NCBI GenBank assembly: GCA_018287875.1
Contig: JAGVVL010000015.1
Location: 2,170,001 to 2,234,000 of the forward strand
Reading direction: 5' to 3'
Length of the DNA: 64,000 nt
Source of the DNA: Nigrospora sphaerica
Taxonomy: Eukaryota; Ascomycota; Sordariomycetes; Amphisphaeriales; Apiosporaceae
Shown here: positions 21,466 through 32,056 of the stretch, one piece after another
Position numbering within the stretch: the first letter of the stretch is position 1
Layout: the number at the start of each line of letters is the position of its first letter
Notes under the pieces: generated by a model
What the model saw: the letters and a program-made list of their open reading frames with translations, nothing else
Databases searched by the model: none
What the model was told of the DNA's origin: nothing
Position numbers and translations under genes: made by a program

Positions 21466-23450
21466 CTCCTGCCCAATTGCCCTCCTCGAGTGCACCGTGG
21501 CATAAGACAGGCAGCGGATGCCATGGGTGCAAACGGCCTGAGTAGTTGCCATCACTCAGTTCAGCATTGTTCAGGTCGGCATGGTCTAGGTCGACATGGT
21601 ACAGGTCGTGGAATTTCCGAACGCGTACAAAAGGCCAGCGGGAGAAGTAGGCCGTCGGAGGTGGCGCTGTTGTCAAGTCGCCGTACCAGCTTGAACGTTC
21701 CCAAACTGGTTACTGGGTTACCCGTTATCGGCTTTTTTACAGGTCCGTCATGGCCAAGCGCCCATTCTTTCCCCGGCATCGCCAGCTGCCTCGGTTATGC
21801 GTGCAGTCGGAATGTACCCCAGCACGCAGCGGGCGGCTAGGCTAGGATCCTGCCTCTGAGCTCAATAGTTCGTGCACCTGGCGGCGGGATGCCGGGGGCG
21901 GCACAGACACGGCCAGGCTTGCAACTCGTATCGTCTCGGCTCAGATGTGCTGATGTCTCAGCTGGCGGACAGGAATCACTTCTCTCGGCCAGGGCCCGAC
22001 GCCTCGGGCTGAACGGTTCAGCAATGGCGGCGGATGCTTGGTTTGTTAGCCTCCCAACGGCAGCGACAAAGGGACCGCATTCGAGCATGTCCTGTCGAGG
22101 CTGGGCTTCAGCCGCAGCGCCCGCATTCCCGCTGTCCATGGCCCGCGTTGGCGCCCAAAAAAAACTTCGAGAGCGAGCAGGTATACGGTCACATCGTACG
22201 ACCGGCAGTTGTTTGCTTCCCAGCCCTCTGGACTCGACGCGGAGCTGGGGGCGCGCACGATTTCTCGTATTGCCGAGAACGGCTTGCTCATGCCCGTCCC
22301 TTGCATTGCAGATGTACATCGCGGCTCCTGCTCATGCCGTCCATATTGTCGGTGCATTCCTGGACCGGATCAGCCGGGCCCCGGCAGAGTTCATCTCATC
22401 AACGGCTGGCGCAAAAAAAGAAAAAGCCGTCTTGTCGAGGCGCCCGAGGCGGTCGATCGCCCCAAGCCCATCGGCCTCAGATCGTCTGAGAAGAGCCCGA
22501 GCCGCACCTGCTGTGCACTAGCTTGGCATAGCTGCGTCCTGGGCCCTGTCTCGACTTGGCAAAGTCGTCAGGGTGGCGCCGTATCGCGCATTAGCTGCTG
22601 TCGCCAGTTGCCGCGTCGGGCAGCATCATACGAATAGTTGCGTGGGTCTCGTTCCGTTGCCTGGCGGCCGGCCGTGCCAGAGCTCCTTCCTTCGTGCATT
22701 TGAGGTTCCAAAAGAAAACTGGCATGTGCTTTTCGGGAAGTGATGGGCGGCAGCGCCTTGCAGCAACCTGCGTACCCCAGCGGCCACGTCGAGCTCGGCC
22801 ACTGACGAGCTGAACCCGTCCACTTGTCCCCTGCAAGCCTCGCGGCCCCTCTTCTACCAGTCGGTATAGTCGCTTAGGTAAAGCTCGGCAGCTCTCAACG
22901 TCTCTCTGTGAATATGGAGAGCGAGTACGTCGCTTGCCGCCGTCAGCCTCCGGGCCCGAGGCTCTCAGCGCAACCCTTCTCAACCCGTTACAGCTCGCCC
23001 CCCCGGCCATGACCCACGACCCTGGCGTTGCTCCCGCGGTCGGTGAGAGGACCGTGAAGTATCTGCGATGGATCGTGGCGGCGGCTGGAGGCGACATATG
23101 GAAAGGGGCGTGGTCCGTGGTTATCCACATCCCCGACGGGAAACTCACATCTCGTCTTGCCACCCCAGGCCGCCGCTTCGATCCATAGCAGGAGCCAAAG
23201 TTCCGTCCCAGGTGTGTGGCAGGGACCGGGACGACTAACATCACGGTATTATGGGTGTGCTTGTTGCCTTCTCCCCTCCCTGCTGACGCCGATTCGGGGT
23301 GTCTATAAGAACCATCTTGTTCCACTACCTCATGGCAAGCTGAAGCCCTCATTCCATCCTCACCCTCTTCCCTCGTTTCCTTCCATCCGGCCAGCAGACG
23401 TGCCTCCCTGCCATCTCCACGGTCAAGTTACCCCCAACACCCAAGTTACC
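21466..23450. other. Intergenic strip (2 kb)
   Basis: It contains GC-rich sequence with many spurious open frames and no recognised gene. Only the last ~150 bases, with the TATA box of the peroxidase gene, can be assigned a role. Confidence 0.5.
23304..23309 (+). promoter_or_regulatory. TATA box of the peroxidase gene
   Basis: TATAAG within GTCTATAAGA lies 147 bases before the ATG at 23451. The same TCTATAA core at a similar distance precedes the secreted cysteine-rich gene at 53481. Confidence 0.5.
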
Positions 23451-24847
23451 ATGTTGGGATCCATCCCCGTGCTCGCGGCGGTGCTCCTCGCCACGGCCCC
23501 GGCCGCCCTGGGCTACCCGGGCATGGGCAAGCAACTGGCCGAGATCATGAGTCGGGACGACGACGGCTGGGACTCGACCGAGATGATCGGGGATCTCCTG
23601 ACGCTTAGCGACAGCCAGCTGACGCCGACGGGCAAGGACATCAAGCTGGTCCTATCGGGGGGCGGCGACCCCGAGTCCGCCGCCACCTGGTCTGCCCCTA
23701 GCCTGGGGTCTTCGGCGTGCAAGGCCGACACGTGCTGCGTTTGGCAGTACATTGTCAACGACATGGTCGGCTCTTTCCGCGGTCCGTCCGGCCGTTGCAC
23801 CGGATCGGCACGCCGCGCCGTGCGTCTTGGATTTCACGACGCCGGGGTGTGGTCCAAAGCCACGGCTCAGCAGAAGCTACCCGGTGTACGTACTTGCCTG
23901 GTCAATGTAAGCAAGCGATGGCTGACCTCAGATTGTTGCAGGGCGCCGACGGCTCCATTTGCCTCACCGCCGAAATCCAGCGGAGCGACAACAACGGGCT
24001 CCAGGACGCCTGCGACTTAGCGACCAGTTGGTACAACAAGTGGAACAAGAAGAATGGCTACACATCCGTCACCATGGCCGACTTGATCCAGATGGGCGCT
24101 AACGTGGCCACCGTGGTGTGCCCGCTGGGCCCGCGAGTCAAGAGCTACGTCGGCCGCGTGGACGTTGCCCAACAGAATCCGCCCAATCTTCTGCCGCTCG
24201 CCTCGCAGCTGGCTCCTGAGCTCATCTCCATGTTCCGGGACAAGACGATCGGCCCGCACGCCCTCACGGCGCTGGTGGGTGCCCATACGACGAGCCAGCA
24301 GTTCTTCGTCGACCCCTCGCGCGCCGGCGACCCTCAGGACAGCACGCCCGGCGTTTGGGACACGAAGTTCTATGGTCAGGTCCTGGGGACCACGCCGACG
24401 CCCCCGCGTGTCTTCAAGTTCCAGAGCGACATTTCCCTATCCAATTACTCGGAGACGGCGGCTGAGTGGAGGAAGTTCGCCGCACCGGGTGGCCAGTCAG
24501 ACTGGAATGAGGTGAGATCCGTCTCGCGGCGCACTGTGAAGAGAATATTAACGGTAGTTTAGGATTACGCGCGAGGGTACATTCGGCTGAGTCTCCTCGG
24601 GGTCAACAACATCAACAAGCTTACCGAGTGCTCCAAAGTGCTGCCGCAGCGCACCCCCTCGTACCAGCTTCCGGACCAGAGCAACTTGGACAAGTGGCTC
24701 AACAGCAAGGGCGTGTCGGCGGCGGTGACCAAGGTCTCCAATGCCATTCACGACGGCAAGAGCTTGTCGGGCTGGGTAATCAACACGGCGAACGGAGTTA
24801 TTCAGGGGGTCAAGGATTTGCTTAACGTTGTTGTCGGGATTCTTTGA
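23451..24847 (+). CDS. Secreted class II haem peroxidase (lignin/Mn-peroxidase-like, AA2)
   Basis: Exons 23451-23885, 23942-24511 and 24563-24847 (introns 56 and 51 bases, phase 0) give 429 residues. A signal peptide (MLGSIPVLAAVLLATAPAALG) leads the protein. The distal haem site RRAVRLGFHDAG has the catalytic Arg and His. GADGSICLTAEIQ is the calcium/active-site loop, completed across the first intron. ALVGAHTTSQQ holds the proximal His, and DSTPGVWDTKFY is the class II block after it. Plant-type peroxidases oxidise phenols or Mn2+ with H2O2 outside the cell. Several cysteines (SSACKADTCCVW) form the usual disulphides near the N-terminus. All haem ligands are intact, so the enzyme should work. 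The C-terminal ~70 residues (from LDKWLNSKGVS) are a lineage-specific tail. Substrate class cannot be fixed from sequence. Confidence 0.88.
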
Positions 24848-25028
24848 GGAAGAAGAGGCGTGATGTGTACAGTTGTCATTCTTTTTGGTATTGTTCTTGT
24901 ATATTGCTTCCGCCACTTCGAGCTTTCGTGCTTTAAACTTTTTTAACCGTTCGAAATGCCAAGGAGATATTTAGCATTCAATTATTAGAAATTGCAGAGG
25001 GGCTACAAGTGAGCACACAATAATTTGT

Positions 25029-25883
25029 TCAGTACAGACCAGGCAAGATACGATAAGGCACGTCCTTCTTGAACTGGGTCCACTGTGCGCCATACTTTTC
25101 GCCGCAGTACTCGTCGAGCACGCCGACGGCACGGTGGCTTAGGTCCCAGCCCTGAGCGAAGCCGACCAGCAAGCCGCCGATCCAGCCCGTCGCCACCATG
25201 GTGCAGCCGCCGCGCAAGAGGGAGTAGCCCAGGTAGTTGATGTGGCGGGCATAACACCACAAGCCGACGGTGCAGAGGCGGCCACGGTTGCGGGGATCGG
25301 CCTTGAAGGCCTTGCGCTGGAGCTCGGAGAGGGTCTCGACGACGACGCCGACGGCGACCAAGGCGGCACCGACGACGGCGGCGAGTGGGACGTCGGCGCC
25401 GAACAGCGACACGCGGGGGCCCGGCGAGAAGGCCGACGAGGTGGCGGCGGCGACGAGGAGCAGCGCATTGATCGAGTTGAGCGTCGAGTTGTAGGCCGAC
25501 ACGGCCACGGCAGCCGCCGGCGGGAACTCCTGCGAGTTGAGGAACAGCAGCCAGAAGAGCTGCTTGGCGGCGGGCCCGGCCGCCGCCGCGAGCAGCAGCA
25601 GCCGGGTCGGGGGTAGGTCCAGGCGGTCCAGCAGCGCGAAGCCCGTCTGCGCCGCTGCCGCCGGGCGCGCCAGCGGCGTCAGTCCCAGCCACGCCACCGC
25701 CCGCTCGGCCGCGCCGCTATGCAGGAGGTGGTACTGCAGTGGCAAGTCCAGCAGGCGCAGGCCGATGAAGGTGACGGTCCCCGCAAGCGAGTGCTCGCCA
25801 CTGCCGCGGGAAATGAGGTCGTATCGCCTCCACCCGGTGAGCTTGGACTCGGGCTCGGCCTTGGTAGATTTGGGGGGGGCCAT
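25029..25883 (-). CDS. DUF1295 / steroid 5-alpha-reductase-like membrane protein
   Basis: A single exon of 284 residues starts at MAPPKSTKAEPESKLTGWRRYDL. It has about six hydrophobic segments. The C-terminal KAFKADPRNRGRLCTVGLWCYARHINYLGYSLLRGG ... EKYGAQWTQFKKDVPYRILPGLY is the DUF1295 signature (NADPH-binding region of the 5-alpha-reductase/isoprenylcysteine methyltransferase superfamily). Members are integral ER membrane proteins; some reduce C=C bonds of sterols or lipids, but the substrate of fungal DUF1295 proteins is not known to me. The frame stays open upstream to 26129, adding 82 residues with PPAPSSHP-like repeats encoded by a minisatellite. I chose the internal ATG because the conserved part starts just after it. 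Confidence 0.8.
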   Translation of the reverse strand: MAPPKSTKAEPESKLTGWRRYDLISRGSGEHSLAGTVTFIGLRLLDLPLQYHLLHSGAAERAVAWLGLTPLARPAAAAQTGFALLDRLDLPPTRLLLLAAAAGPAAKQLFWLLFLNSQEFPPAAAVAVSAYNSTLNSINALLLVAAATSSAFSPGPRVSLFGADVPLAAVVGAALVAVGVVVETLSELQRKAFKADPRNRGRLCTVGLWCYARHINYLGYSLLRGGCTMVATGWIGGLLVGFAQGWDLSHRAVGVLDEYCGEKYGAQWTQFKKDVPYRILPGLY

Positions 25884-26660
25884 GATGGGTTGGAGGATGC
25901 GGCGAGGCGAATGATTGGAAGTAGAAGCCGGATGAGAGGAAGGTGCAGGCGGGATGAGGAGAAGGTGCAGGCAGGATGAGAGGAAGTTGCAGGCGGGATG
26001 AGACGAAGGTGCAGGCGGATGAGAGGAAGGTGCCGGCGGACGAATGAAAGATGCAGGTGGACGACAGAAACATATGAGCCAACAAACGAAAGATGCAAGT
26101 GAGCCGACACCAGACGCGCGCTGTTGCAACTAACAGCCTCCCCTCGTCGCCATCCATCCACCCCGACCTCGAAGACGAAGGTGAGATGTAAGCCGATGTG
26201 AGTCCCCTGGCACGATTCGGTATAAGCGAAGGAGAGTCCCCTTATCGAATGCCGCTTGGCATCTGCCGATGAGCTCGGGTGCCCGAGTCATGACACCGTC
26301 CGAAAGCTTATTTCCACGTTGACGCCTCACAGGAACAGCACCCGGTCCCCCCGAATCTCCATCCCTCCTCGACTCGATCAGTCAGGCTCTTGTTTCCACA
26401 ACAGACAAAGAGAAACGCGAACCATATCTCCGGAAACGGGATGCTCTTGTCGCGCGAGTGCACCAACCGTCAGGCGAACAGAGGAGTACCAACACAACCG
26501 CCGGCCAAGACCCTCGCCAGGGCGGCCGCCACGCGTCCTGTGTCGACTACCTAGTCGGAAGGTGGCCGAAATAACCAACCCGCGTTCAGGTATTTAAGGA
26601 TGCATCCCGAGCCGCTTCTTGCGATCCGGCAAGGCGCTCCGCACGACCTGCGCGTGCAAG
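25884..26660. other. Intergenic strip with minisatellite
   Basis: Upstream region of the DUF1295 gene, containing the repeat at 25930-26040; beyond it no feature was recognised. Confidence 0.55.
25930..26040. repeat. Degenerate minisatellite, about five units of 21-25 bases
   Basis: Units resemble GGATGAGAGGAAGGTGCAGGC with small changes. They lie 47 bases 5' of the DUF1295 ATG (which is on the minus strand). Read on the minus strand they encode PPAPSSHP-type repeats in the frame of that gene. Confidence 0.75.
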
Positions 26661-28319
26661 ATGAGAACGCCTCTTCGTGAGCCCCAAGCGCGCTCTCCCT
26701 CGGCCTGTCGCATTTCGCATCAAGAGCCCGGCTGCGATGCACCCAACCCGCGCCTCGGCGCCAAAAGTGGTCACGAAGGAGAGAGATGGCCCTTGGGATT
26801 TGGAGGTATCGACCACGCCATGGACGTGGGGCTGAGCGGCAAGCTGACGAGGGGCGGCTTGCTGGATAATATTTTCCGCGACCCCACCCCTCCCGAAAGC
26901 AACGGCCACGATGCCACCGCTCTCTTTATCCAGTTCGTCAAGGGGCTCAAGAACCAAGACGCCCGCCCGTTCGACCACTGCTATCGGGGGCCGCAGCTGA
27001 TGCCGCCGAGTGGGACCATGTGGCGGTGAATGTTACCTTTCTCATCTACAAGAACCCAAATGGCGACATAGATCGCGGTGATCCTGCGGACCGGTACTGG
27101 GTGACTGAGTACGTGACCAACAGCCGCATCGACGTAACCATCTCGAACAGAACCTTTGCCAGCAGCCCACCCGGACCGGCCGGGGCTGCGCCTTTATGTT
27201 CGCAATGCAAACAGGCGACCTGGATGAACGACCTCAGGGGCCAAGTCCTAGGCAATTTTGGAGTCAATGCCCCAGGCCCCGGGCCATGCTGCCGGGACGC
27301 GAAACCCACGCCACCAGAGAAGACAGCAGGGGTCCAAAAGTTCACAAGGGGCCCCAAAGCTTTGAGCGCCGAAAAGAGAAATACCAAGCGCAAGTCGCGG
27401 CACTTTTCGCGATCGACTCCGGGGCCAAAAGCGGATAAGACCAACGGGACTACTTTGGGCCATGGGCAAAGAACGACCCTGGCATCTTGGCGGAGATCAT
27501 GAATCTGCCACCCGTCGGAGGTGATCGCCCGTCACCGCGGTTTGACCCCATGGGGGTCGGATCTCAAGCCCTAGCCGAGGGGCCTTGGGGAGGGGACGTG
27601 GGAGCGGTTACAGGTTCCGTGGGGAAATTGACTTGTGGGATGACGACTGGTTCCGAGTATCAACCTGGGTTCTGTGGCGAAGGGAGGAGCCCTCGGCATC
27701 CCCTTCTCTACACTTAAAAGCTACCGCAAATATTTCATGGCGATGCGAATAAACCGGGGCCTGCCAATCCTGCCGGGCGAGCCCGCCCCTCCCTTAGATG
27801 CACTTGACAGCTACCCCGGAGTTCCCAGACCGACCCAGAGGGACGGGACTACGAGGTACGAGCCCCTACCGACGTATGGAATGGCGAGCCTAGCCACAGC
27901 TGCCCGTCGTCGCCGTCGGCGGACGGCACCCGCGCGCCGTGCCGTCCGGCTCACGGGCCGGCGACCCACCCCTGGACGCGGCGCTGGCGGAGCCCTCGAA
28001 GCGGCCCCACCCGCGTGGATCCATGACGCTGCTCGGGCGCCCCGACGTGGACCGGGAGGGCCGCGGGCGAGCGGCGCGGGAGAAAAAAAATACGATGCGC
28101 ATGCGCGCCGTCCGCCGCGCCGGGAGGGAAGCAGAAAAGGTACGCGTAAACGTCGGTCATAACGCCAAGGCCGAGGAATCTCGCCCGGCTCTCGATCTAC
28201 CCGGCGACGGCAGGGCCCTCGACGTTATCCCGGACGACGGCTGGGAGCTGCTCTCGTCGCATTCGGAGGAGGATAAGCCTGACCTCGTCACCGAAGATAG
28301 CGACTGGATCTGCTTGTAA
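26661..28319 (+). pseudogene. Degenerate gene of unknown family
   Basis: Several stretches read like real protein but lie in different frames. GIDHAMDVGLSGKLTRGGLLDNIF...GLKNQDARPFDHCYRG (26800-26990) is followed one frame over by AAEWDHVAVNVTFLIYKNPNGDIDRGDPADRYW (27008-27090). The shift sits at a G5 run near 26990. Next come YFGPWAKNDPGILAEIMNLPP (about 27449-27515) behind an in-frame TAA at 27436-27438, then LGIPFSTLKSYRKYFMAMRINRGLPILPGE, and a C-terminal DVIPDDGWELLSSHSEEDKPDLVTEDSDWICL ending at 28319. A run of glycines around GGDVGAVTGSVGK could be a membrane or zipper segment. I recognise no family. It could be a decayed gene, or a real multi-exon gene with a few sequence errors; coordinates are approximate. 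Confidence 0.35.
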
Positions 28320-28974
28320 CCTTGGTGATGGCATCGGATCGGTACGAATGCAAAAAAGCAATGGGTAGCTAGGAATGGTCAAGTTGCTCGGCTCCTGGGA
28401 TACGGGAGGGTTGAGTTGGTCGCATTTCTATGCTTCAAGTGGCCGTAGCACACCAGACACCCTGGTCGCTGGACACACACCTACACTTGGGGATTGGTAG
28501 ATAGCTCAGCCGCAGGAGCTCCCGCCGGCACTGGAGCACCCTAGCACACACCACAACCAATACGTTGGCCTCTTACAGCCCTGCCTCTTTTCCCGTCCAC
28601 TCATCGTGACGCTTGCAGCACCGGGATTTCGTGGAGTCGCCAAGAAAAGGAGTGGCTTACAAGGATGGTCTGCAAGGGAGTTGTTACAGCAATGGTCTGC
28701 AAGGCAGTGGTCTGCAAGGACTGTGTATTATTGTGTGCAAAAGGAATGCCAGATCTAAGAGTCTGTAAAAAAACGCTAATCGCTATCGTGAAGTGTCCCC
28801 AAACGCCGTGATGATGAGCCTGTGTAAGTGGTCGGAACGCTCTTCCCTTCGCTTTCCTCCCAAGATGCCGTCCCCGTGCCCCATTCTATGTGCTCCGAGG
28901 GCCCGGGGACGCCGGGGACTTCCTGACCCCGTCAGCGGCCAGGGGGAGAAAATGCCCGTCACCTTTTGGCCAGC
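28320..28974. other. 3' flank of the peptide precursor gene
   Basis: These 655 bases include the 3' untranslated region of the precursor and three copies of TGGTCTGCAAGG (28666-28677, 28693-28704, 28708-28719). No gene was seen. Confidence 0.6.
28666..28719 (+). repeat. Three copies of TGGTCTGCAAGG
   Basis: Imperfectly spaced 12-base direct repeats lie about 250 bases 3' of the precursor stop codon. No role is inferred. Confidence 0.6.
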
Positions 28975-30088
28975 CTACTCCTCGGCTGCGGCCTCGGGAG
29001 CGGCCTCGCGCTTGTACTTGCCGTAGTCGCCGTAGGTCTTGTAGTCGTACTTGCCTGGGCACGCACGTCAGCACGAAACCGACCGGGAAGCCCAGGAAAG
29101 GGGGGGATGGGGGTGGTCTTACCGTAGTCGGCGTACTTTCCGTACCCCTTGTCGGTGCGGTCCTCAAGCTCGGCGGCCTCGGGAGCGGCCTCGCGCTTGT
29201 ACTTGCCGTAGTCGCCGTAGGTCTTGTAGTTGTACTTGCCTAAAGGGACACCATCAGTGAGGGGCCTCTACCCCGGGTAATTGGGGTGCTTACCGTAGTC
29301 GGAGTACTTGCCGTAGCCGTCGTCGGTCCGGGCCTCGACCTCGGGAGCCGCGTCACGCTTGTACTTGCCGTAGTCGCCGTAGGTCTTGTAGTCGTATTTG
29401 CCTGCAGGCTATGAGTATCTTCATCGAAGCCCAGGAGCCGCGCACCACGTACCGTAGTCGGCGTACTTTCCGTACCCCTTGTCGGTGCGGTCCTGGAGCT
29501 CCGGGGTCTCGGGCGCCGCCTCGCGCTTGTACTTGCCGTAGTCACCGTAGGTCTTGTAGTCATACTTGCCTGCAAGATATGAGCATCTTTGCCGTGGTCG
29601 AAAGGTTCACTAAGCACGTACCGTAGTCCGCGTATTTCCCGTACCCCTTATCGGTGCGGTCCTCGAGCTCGGCAGCCTCGGGAGCGGCCTCGCGCTTGTA
29701 CTTGCCGTAGTCGCCGTAGGTCTTGTAGTTGTACTTGCCTAAGGGGACACCATCAGTGAGGGGCCTCTACCCCGGGTAATTGGGGTGCTTACCGTAGTCG
29801 GAGTACTTGCCGTAGCCGTCGTCGGTCCGGGCCTCGACCTCGGGAGCCGCGTCGCGCTTGTACTTGCCGTAGTCGCCGTAAGTCTTGTAGTTGTATTTGC
29901 CTGCAAGGTATGATTAGCGAATGGGTCTGAGAGCGTCGGGTATGGATTGTAGTACCGTAGTCGGAGTACTTTCCATAGCCATTATCGGTCCTGGCCTCGA
30001 CGGGGGCCTCGTCCGACTGAGCCACGGGAGCGGGCGCCGCAAGCACCGAGGCGGCCGAGGCGAGAATGAGGACGGCGTTGACCTTCAT
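28975..30088 (-). CDS. Repeat-containing secreted RiPP precursor (dikaritin/UstA-like), Kex2-processed
   Basis: Seven exons (30088-29956, 29900-29793, 29738-29622, 29569-29453, 29401-29294, 29239-29123, 29054-28975) give 259 residues. All six introns (51-68 bases) are phase 1 and split the same Gly codon of DYG|KY, so each internal exon is a 36- or 39-residue module. After the signal peptide (MKVNAVLILASAASVLAAPA) the protein is six repeats, each ending KYxYKTYGDYGKYKR (x = N or D) and followed by (D/E)AAPE spacers. KR is a Kex2 site and the following acidic-Ala an STE13-like trim. This is the layout of fungal ustiloxin, phomopsin, asperipin and epichloecyclin precursors, whose tyrosine-containing cores precede KR and are cyclised by UstYa oxidases. 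A UstYa gene lies 2 kb away, divergently. The alternative is a Kex2-cut Tyr/Gly-rich wall peptide. The product is unknown. Confidence 0.85.
29123..29905. repeat. Tandem exon-intron modules; 499-base segmental duplication
   Basis: The block at about 29125-29405 recurs at about 29624-29905, offset 499 bases. It includes intron 5 (29240-29293) and intron 2 (29739-29792), which differ at only one or two positions, whereas the other introns of the gene are unrelated to these. The copied unit equals three exons plus three introns. Confidence 0.85.
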
Positions 30089-32056
30089 GATGGGCGAAGG
30101 GAGGAATACCAGGTAGCGGATCAAGGGGATGGAAGAAGATCAAGGGATAGAGGGAGAATGTGTGTTCAGGAGGCTGGGCTGTTGCGGGAGGCTGCAGATG
30201 AGACTTCCTTTGACCGGTAGAGGAAGCTGTTGCCTCTTATACCCCTCTCACAACAGACAACCATCTCTATCCGACGCTGACGGTCGTCCCAGGTCCGTCC
30301 TGACGGCCATCTCTGCCCGTACGGCTGGATCGCTGGTCACAGAGGCTCTTGTCCCGATCGAGAAGGCGAACTGGCGTACCGGCAAGGAGGTAAAGGTCCA
30401 GTCTTGGCTGTGTTTGTTCTACGACGGCGTGGGCCCGGGGCTATGGCGAACGGGGCCGAGCTCGAGGCCCGAAGAGGATGAGACATGACGCCTCTCTCTC
30501 GCTGGGCAGCTGAGCTGGCGGTGTTGCTGGCCAGTCGTTGCCCATCTTCTCGTACTTCCACCGCCCTTCCCGGAAAAGAAGCACTAGCGGCGTCGGCTGC
30601 TCTCGTCACGGCTGTGTCGGGACGCCAGCGAGCGGGGTTGCAGGTTGATGCTGACTGCGATGCCTTCGACACGAGCGAACTAGGACGTCACCGTGGGAGG
30701 GGACCGGCCTAAAACACTGGCATTCCACCATCACCTATCCTCGACGAAGGAAGTAACGCCCCGACCGGCTCCGCGACTCCCTGACCCGTCACGAGGCTAT
30801 CTCGCGCCAACCACTCGATCTCAGGTCGAAGGCCCGCGTCCCAGGCAGTTGGGAGCCAACGTCTTGAACCCACAATGTTAATTCTACTAGCGCGGCCAGC
30901 TGAGGTTATCGGTATAGCTGCCGGCTACGCCCCGACTAGTGAGGTCCCGAGTCAGTCATTGGTCCCACAGGCGGCCTGGCTAAAAAAAGAACACGGCAGG
31001 AAGGGTGGCCTCGTACCCGGACAGCCCACGATGACAGGGCGAATGCGCGGGGAGAGGGAGAGTCGGACCAGACGGACCAGACGGACAACGACACGCGGTT
31101 CGGCCACTCCAACGGGCGAGGGGAAAGGTCAGTCCCCATCCGCCGCATTTTTCGTATCCGTATGGGAGGGAGGGCTTAAGCTTGATCCGGTAGGGGTCTT
31201 CACTCGGCCACAGGTTGCCGGAGTGGAATGCGGGGAATCCTGGGCCGCCTGTCGCCCCCCCCCCCGCGCGCTCCTCCTCCTACTACACACGCGGTACCGC
31301 CTGAGAACGGCCGTTAGAGCCATGTATGGCGAGGATCTCACGGAGGATTTGGCAAAGCGAAGGGATGGCGACGTGGCCGGCTGCCGTGCGCCCCCAAATC
31401 TGTGGTCAGATAGGACTTTTGTCAATCAGCTTGTAGGCCGGCGGACAGGGAGAGCGCCAAGAGTTTGCCCCTCCAGGCCGGTAGACGGCTCAACTCCACA
31501 GCCCCCCGCCCCCGCATCAGCAACGGTGATGATGAATCTATAGGCGGGCTGTGGTCAGCCTCACGGCGGAGCTGCAGTGACAAGGTTCAGACCCCCGCCG
31601 GAGCCAACGTTGCATCCCGAGCTTTATTATAGGCTGGTAACCTAGCTGGCAAGCCGGTACTGCCGGCTCCACCTGCCACGCTGTGCCAATCCCATGACGC
31701 CCTTTCCCTACGGCGGCATGTTCGCTTGGCCCCGATCGTCCTGGCGTCCTCTCGCGACTACGAGCTGATGCGATGGCGTCGTGTCTAAGCCCCGTAGTAC
31801 GAAGGGCACGACACTTTTCAGCTGGTTTGCGACACTTCTCGCCCTCGCGCGGAATGCCTCGCATGCATCGCCCGGCTCCCCTCATCTTGGGGCCTCAAGG
31901 CCGACCAGCCTTAGATCGATCCCAGGCCCCCCGGGCATCCGACCCGAGTTCCAACATTTGGTCGACAAGTTCCCGAGTCTTCCCCCCTCCCAACTCGCTC
32001 CTGCTCTCTTGTCCCATTCCCCTTCATCATCGACCGGTTGCGTCTTTTCCTTCAAC
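30089..32056. other. Divergent promoter region of the RiPP locus
   Basis: These 1968 bases between the precursor and the UstYa gene contain the precursor TATA box (30233-30241) and pyrimidine-rich leader sequence before the UstYa ATG. No gene was recognised. A C10 run lies at 31256-31265. Confidence 0.55.
30233..30241 (-). promoter_or_regulatory. TATA box of the RiPP precursor gene
   Basis: On the minus strand the sequence reads GGGGTATAAGAGGC, about 150 bases before the ATG at 30088. The position matches the TATA boxes of two other secreted-protein genes in this window, consistent with strong inducible expression. Confidence 0.5.

Noticed and set aside
28975..30088. Interpretation of the repeat gene as an alpha-type mating pheromone precursor
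   Set aside because: Pheromone precursors have short repeated peptides with a conserved Trp/Cys pattern; these repeats are Tyr/Gly/Lys-rich with no Cys or Trp.
28975..30088. CRISPR-like or simple satellite explanation for the spaced repeats
   Set aside because: The repeats are coding exons with splice sites at every boundary and a preserved frame; the spacers are introns.
30875..31543. 222-codon + strand frame between the RiPP precursor and UstYa gene
   Set aside because: Would be an attractive third cluster gene, but it has no recognisable domain, contains homopolymer C sequence and shows no conserved motif.
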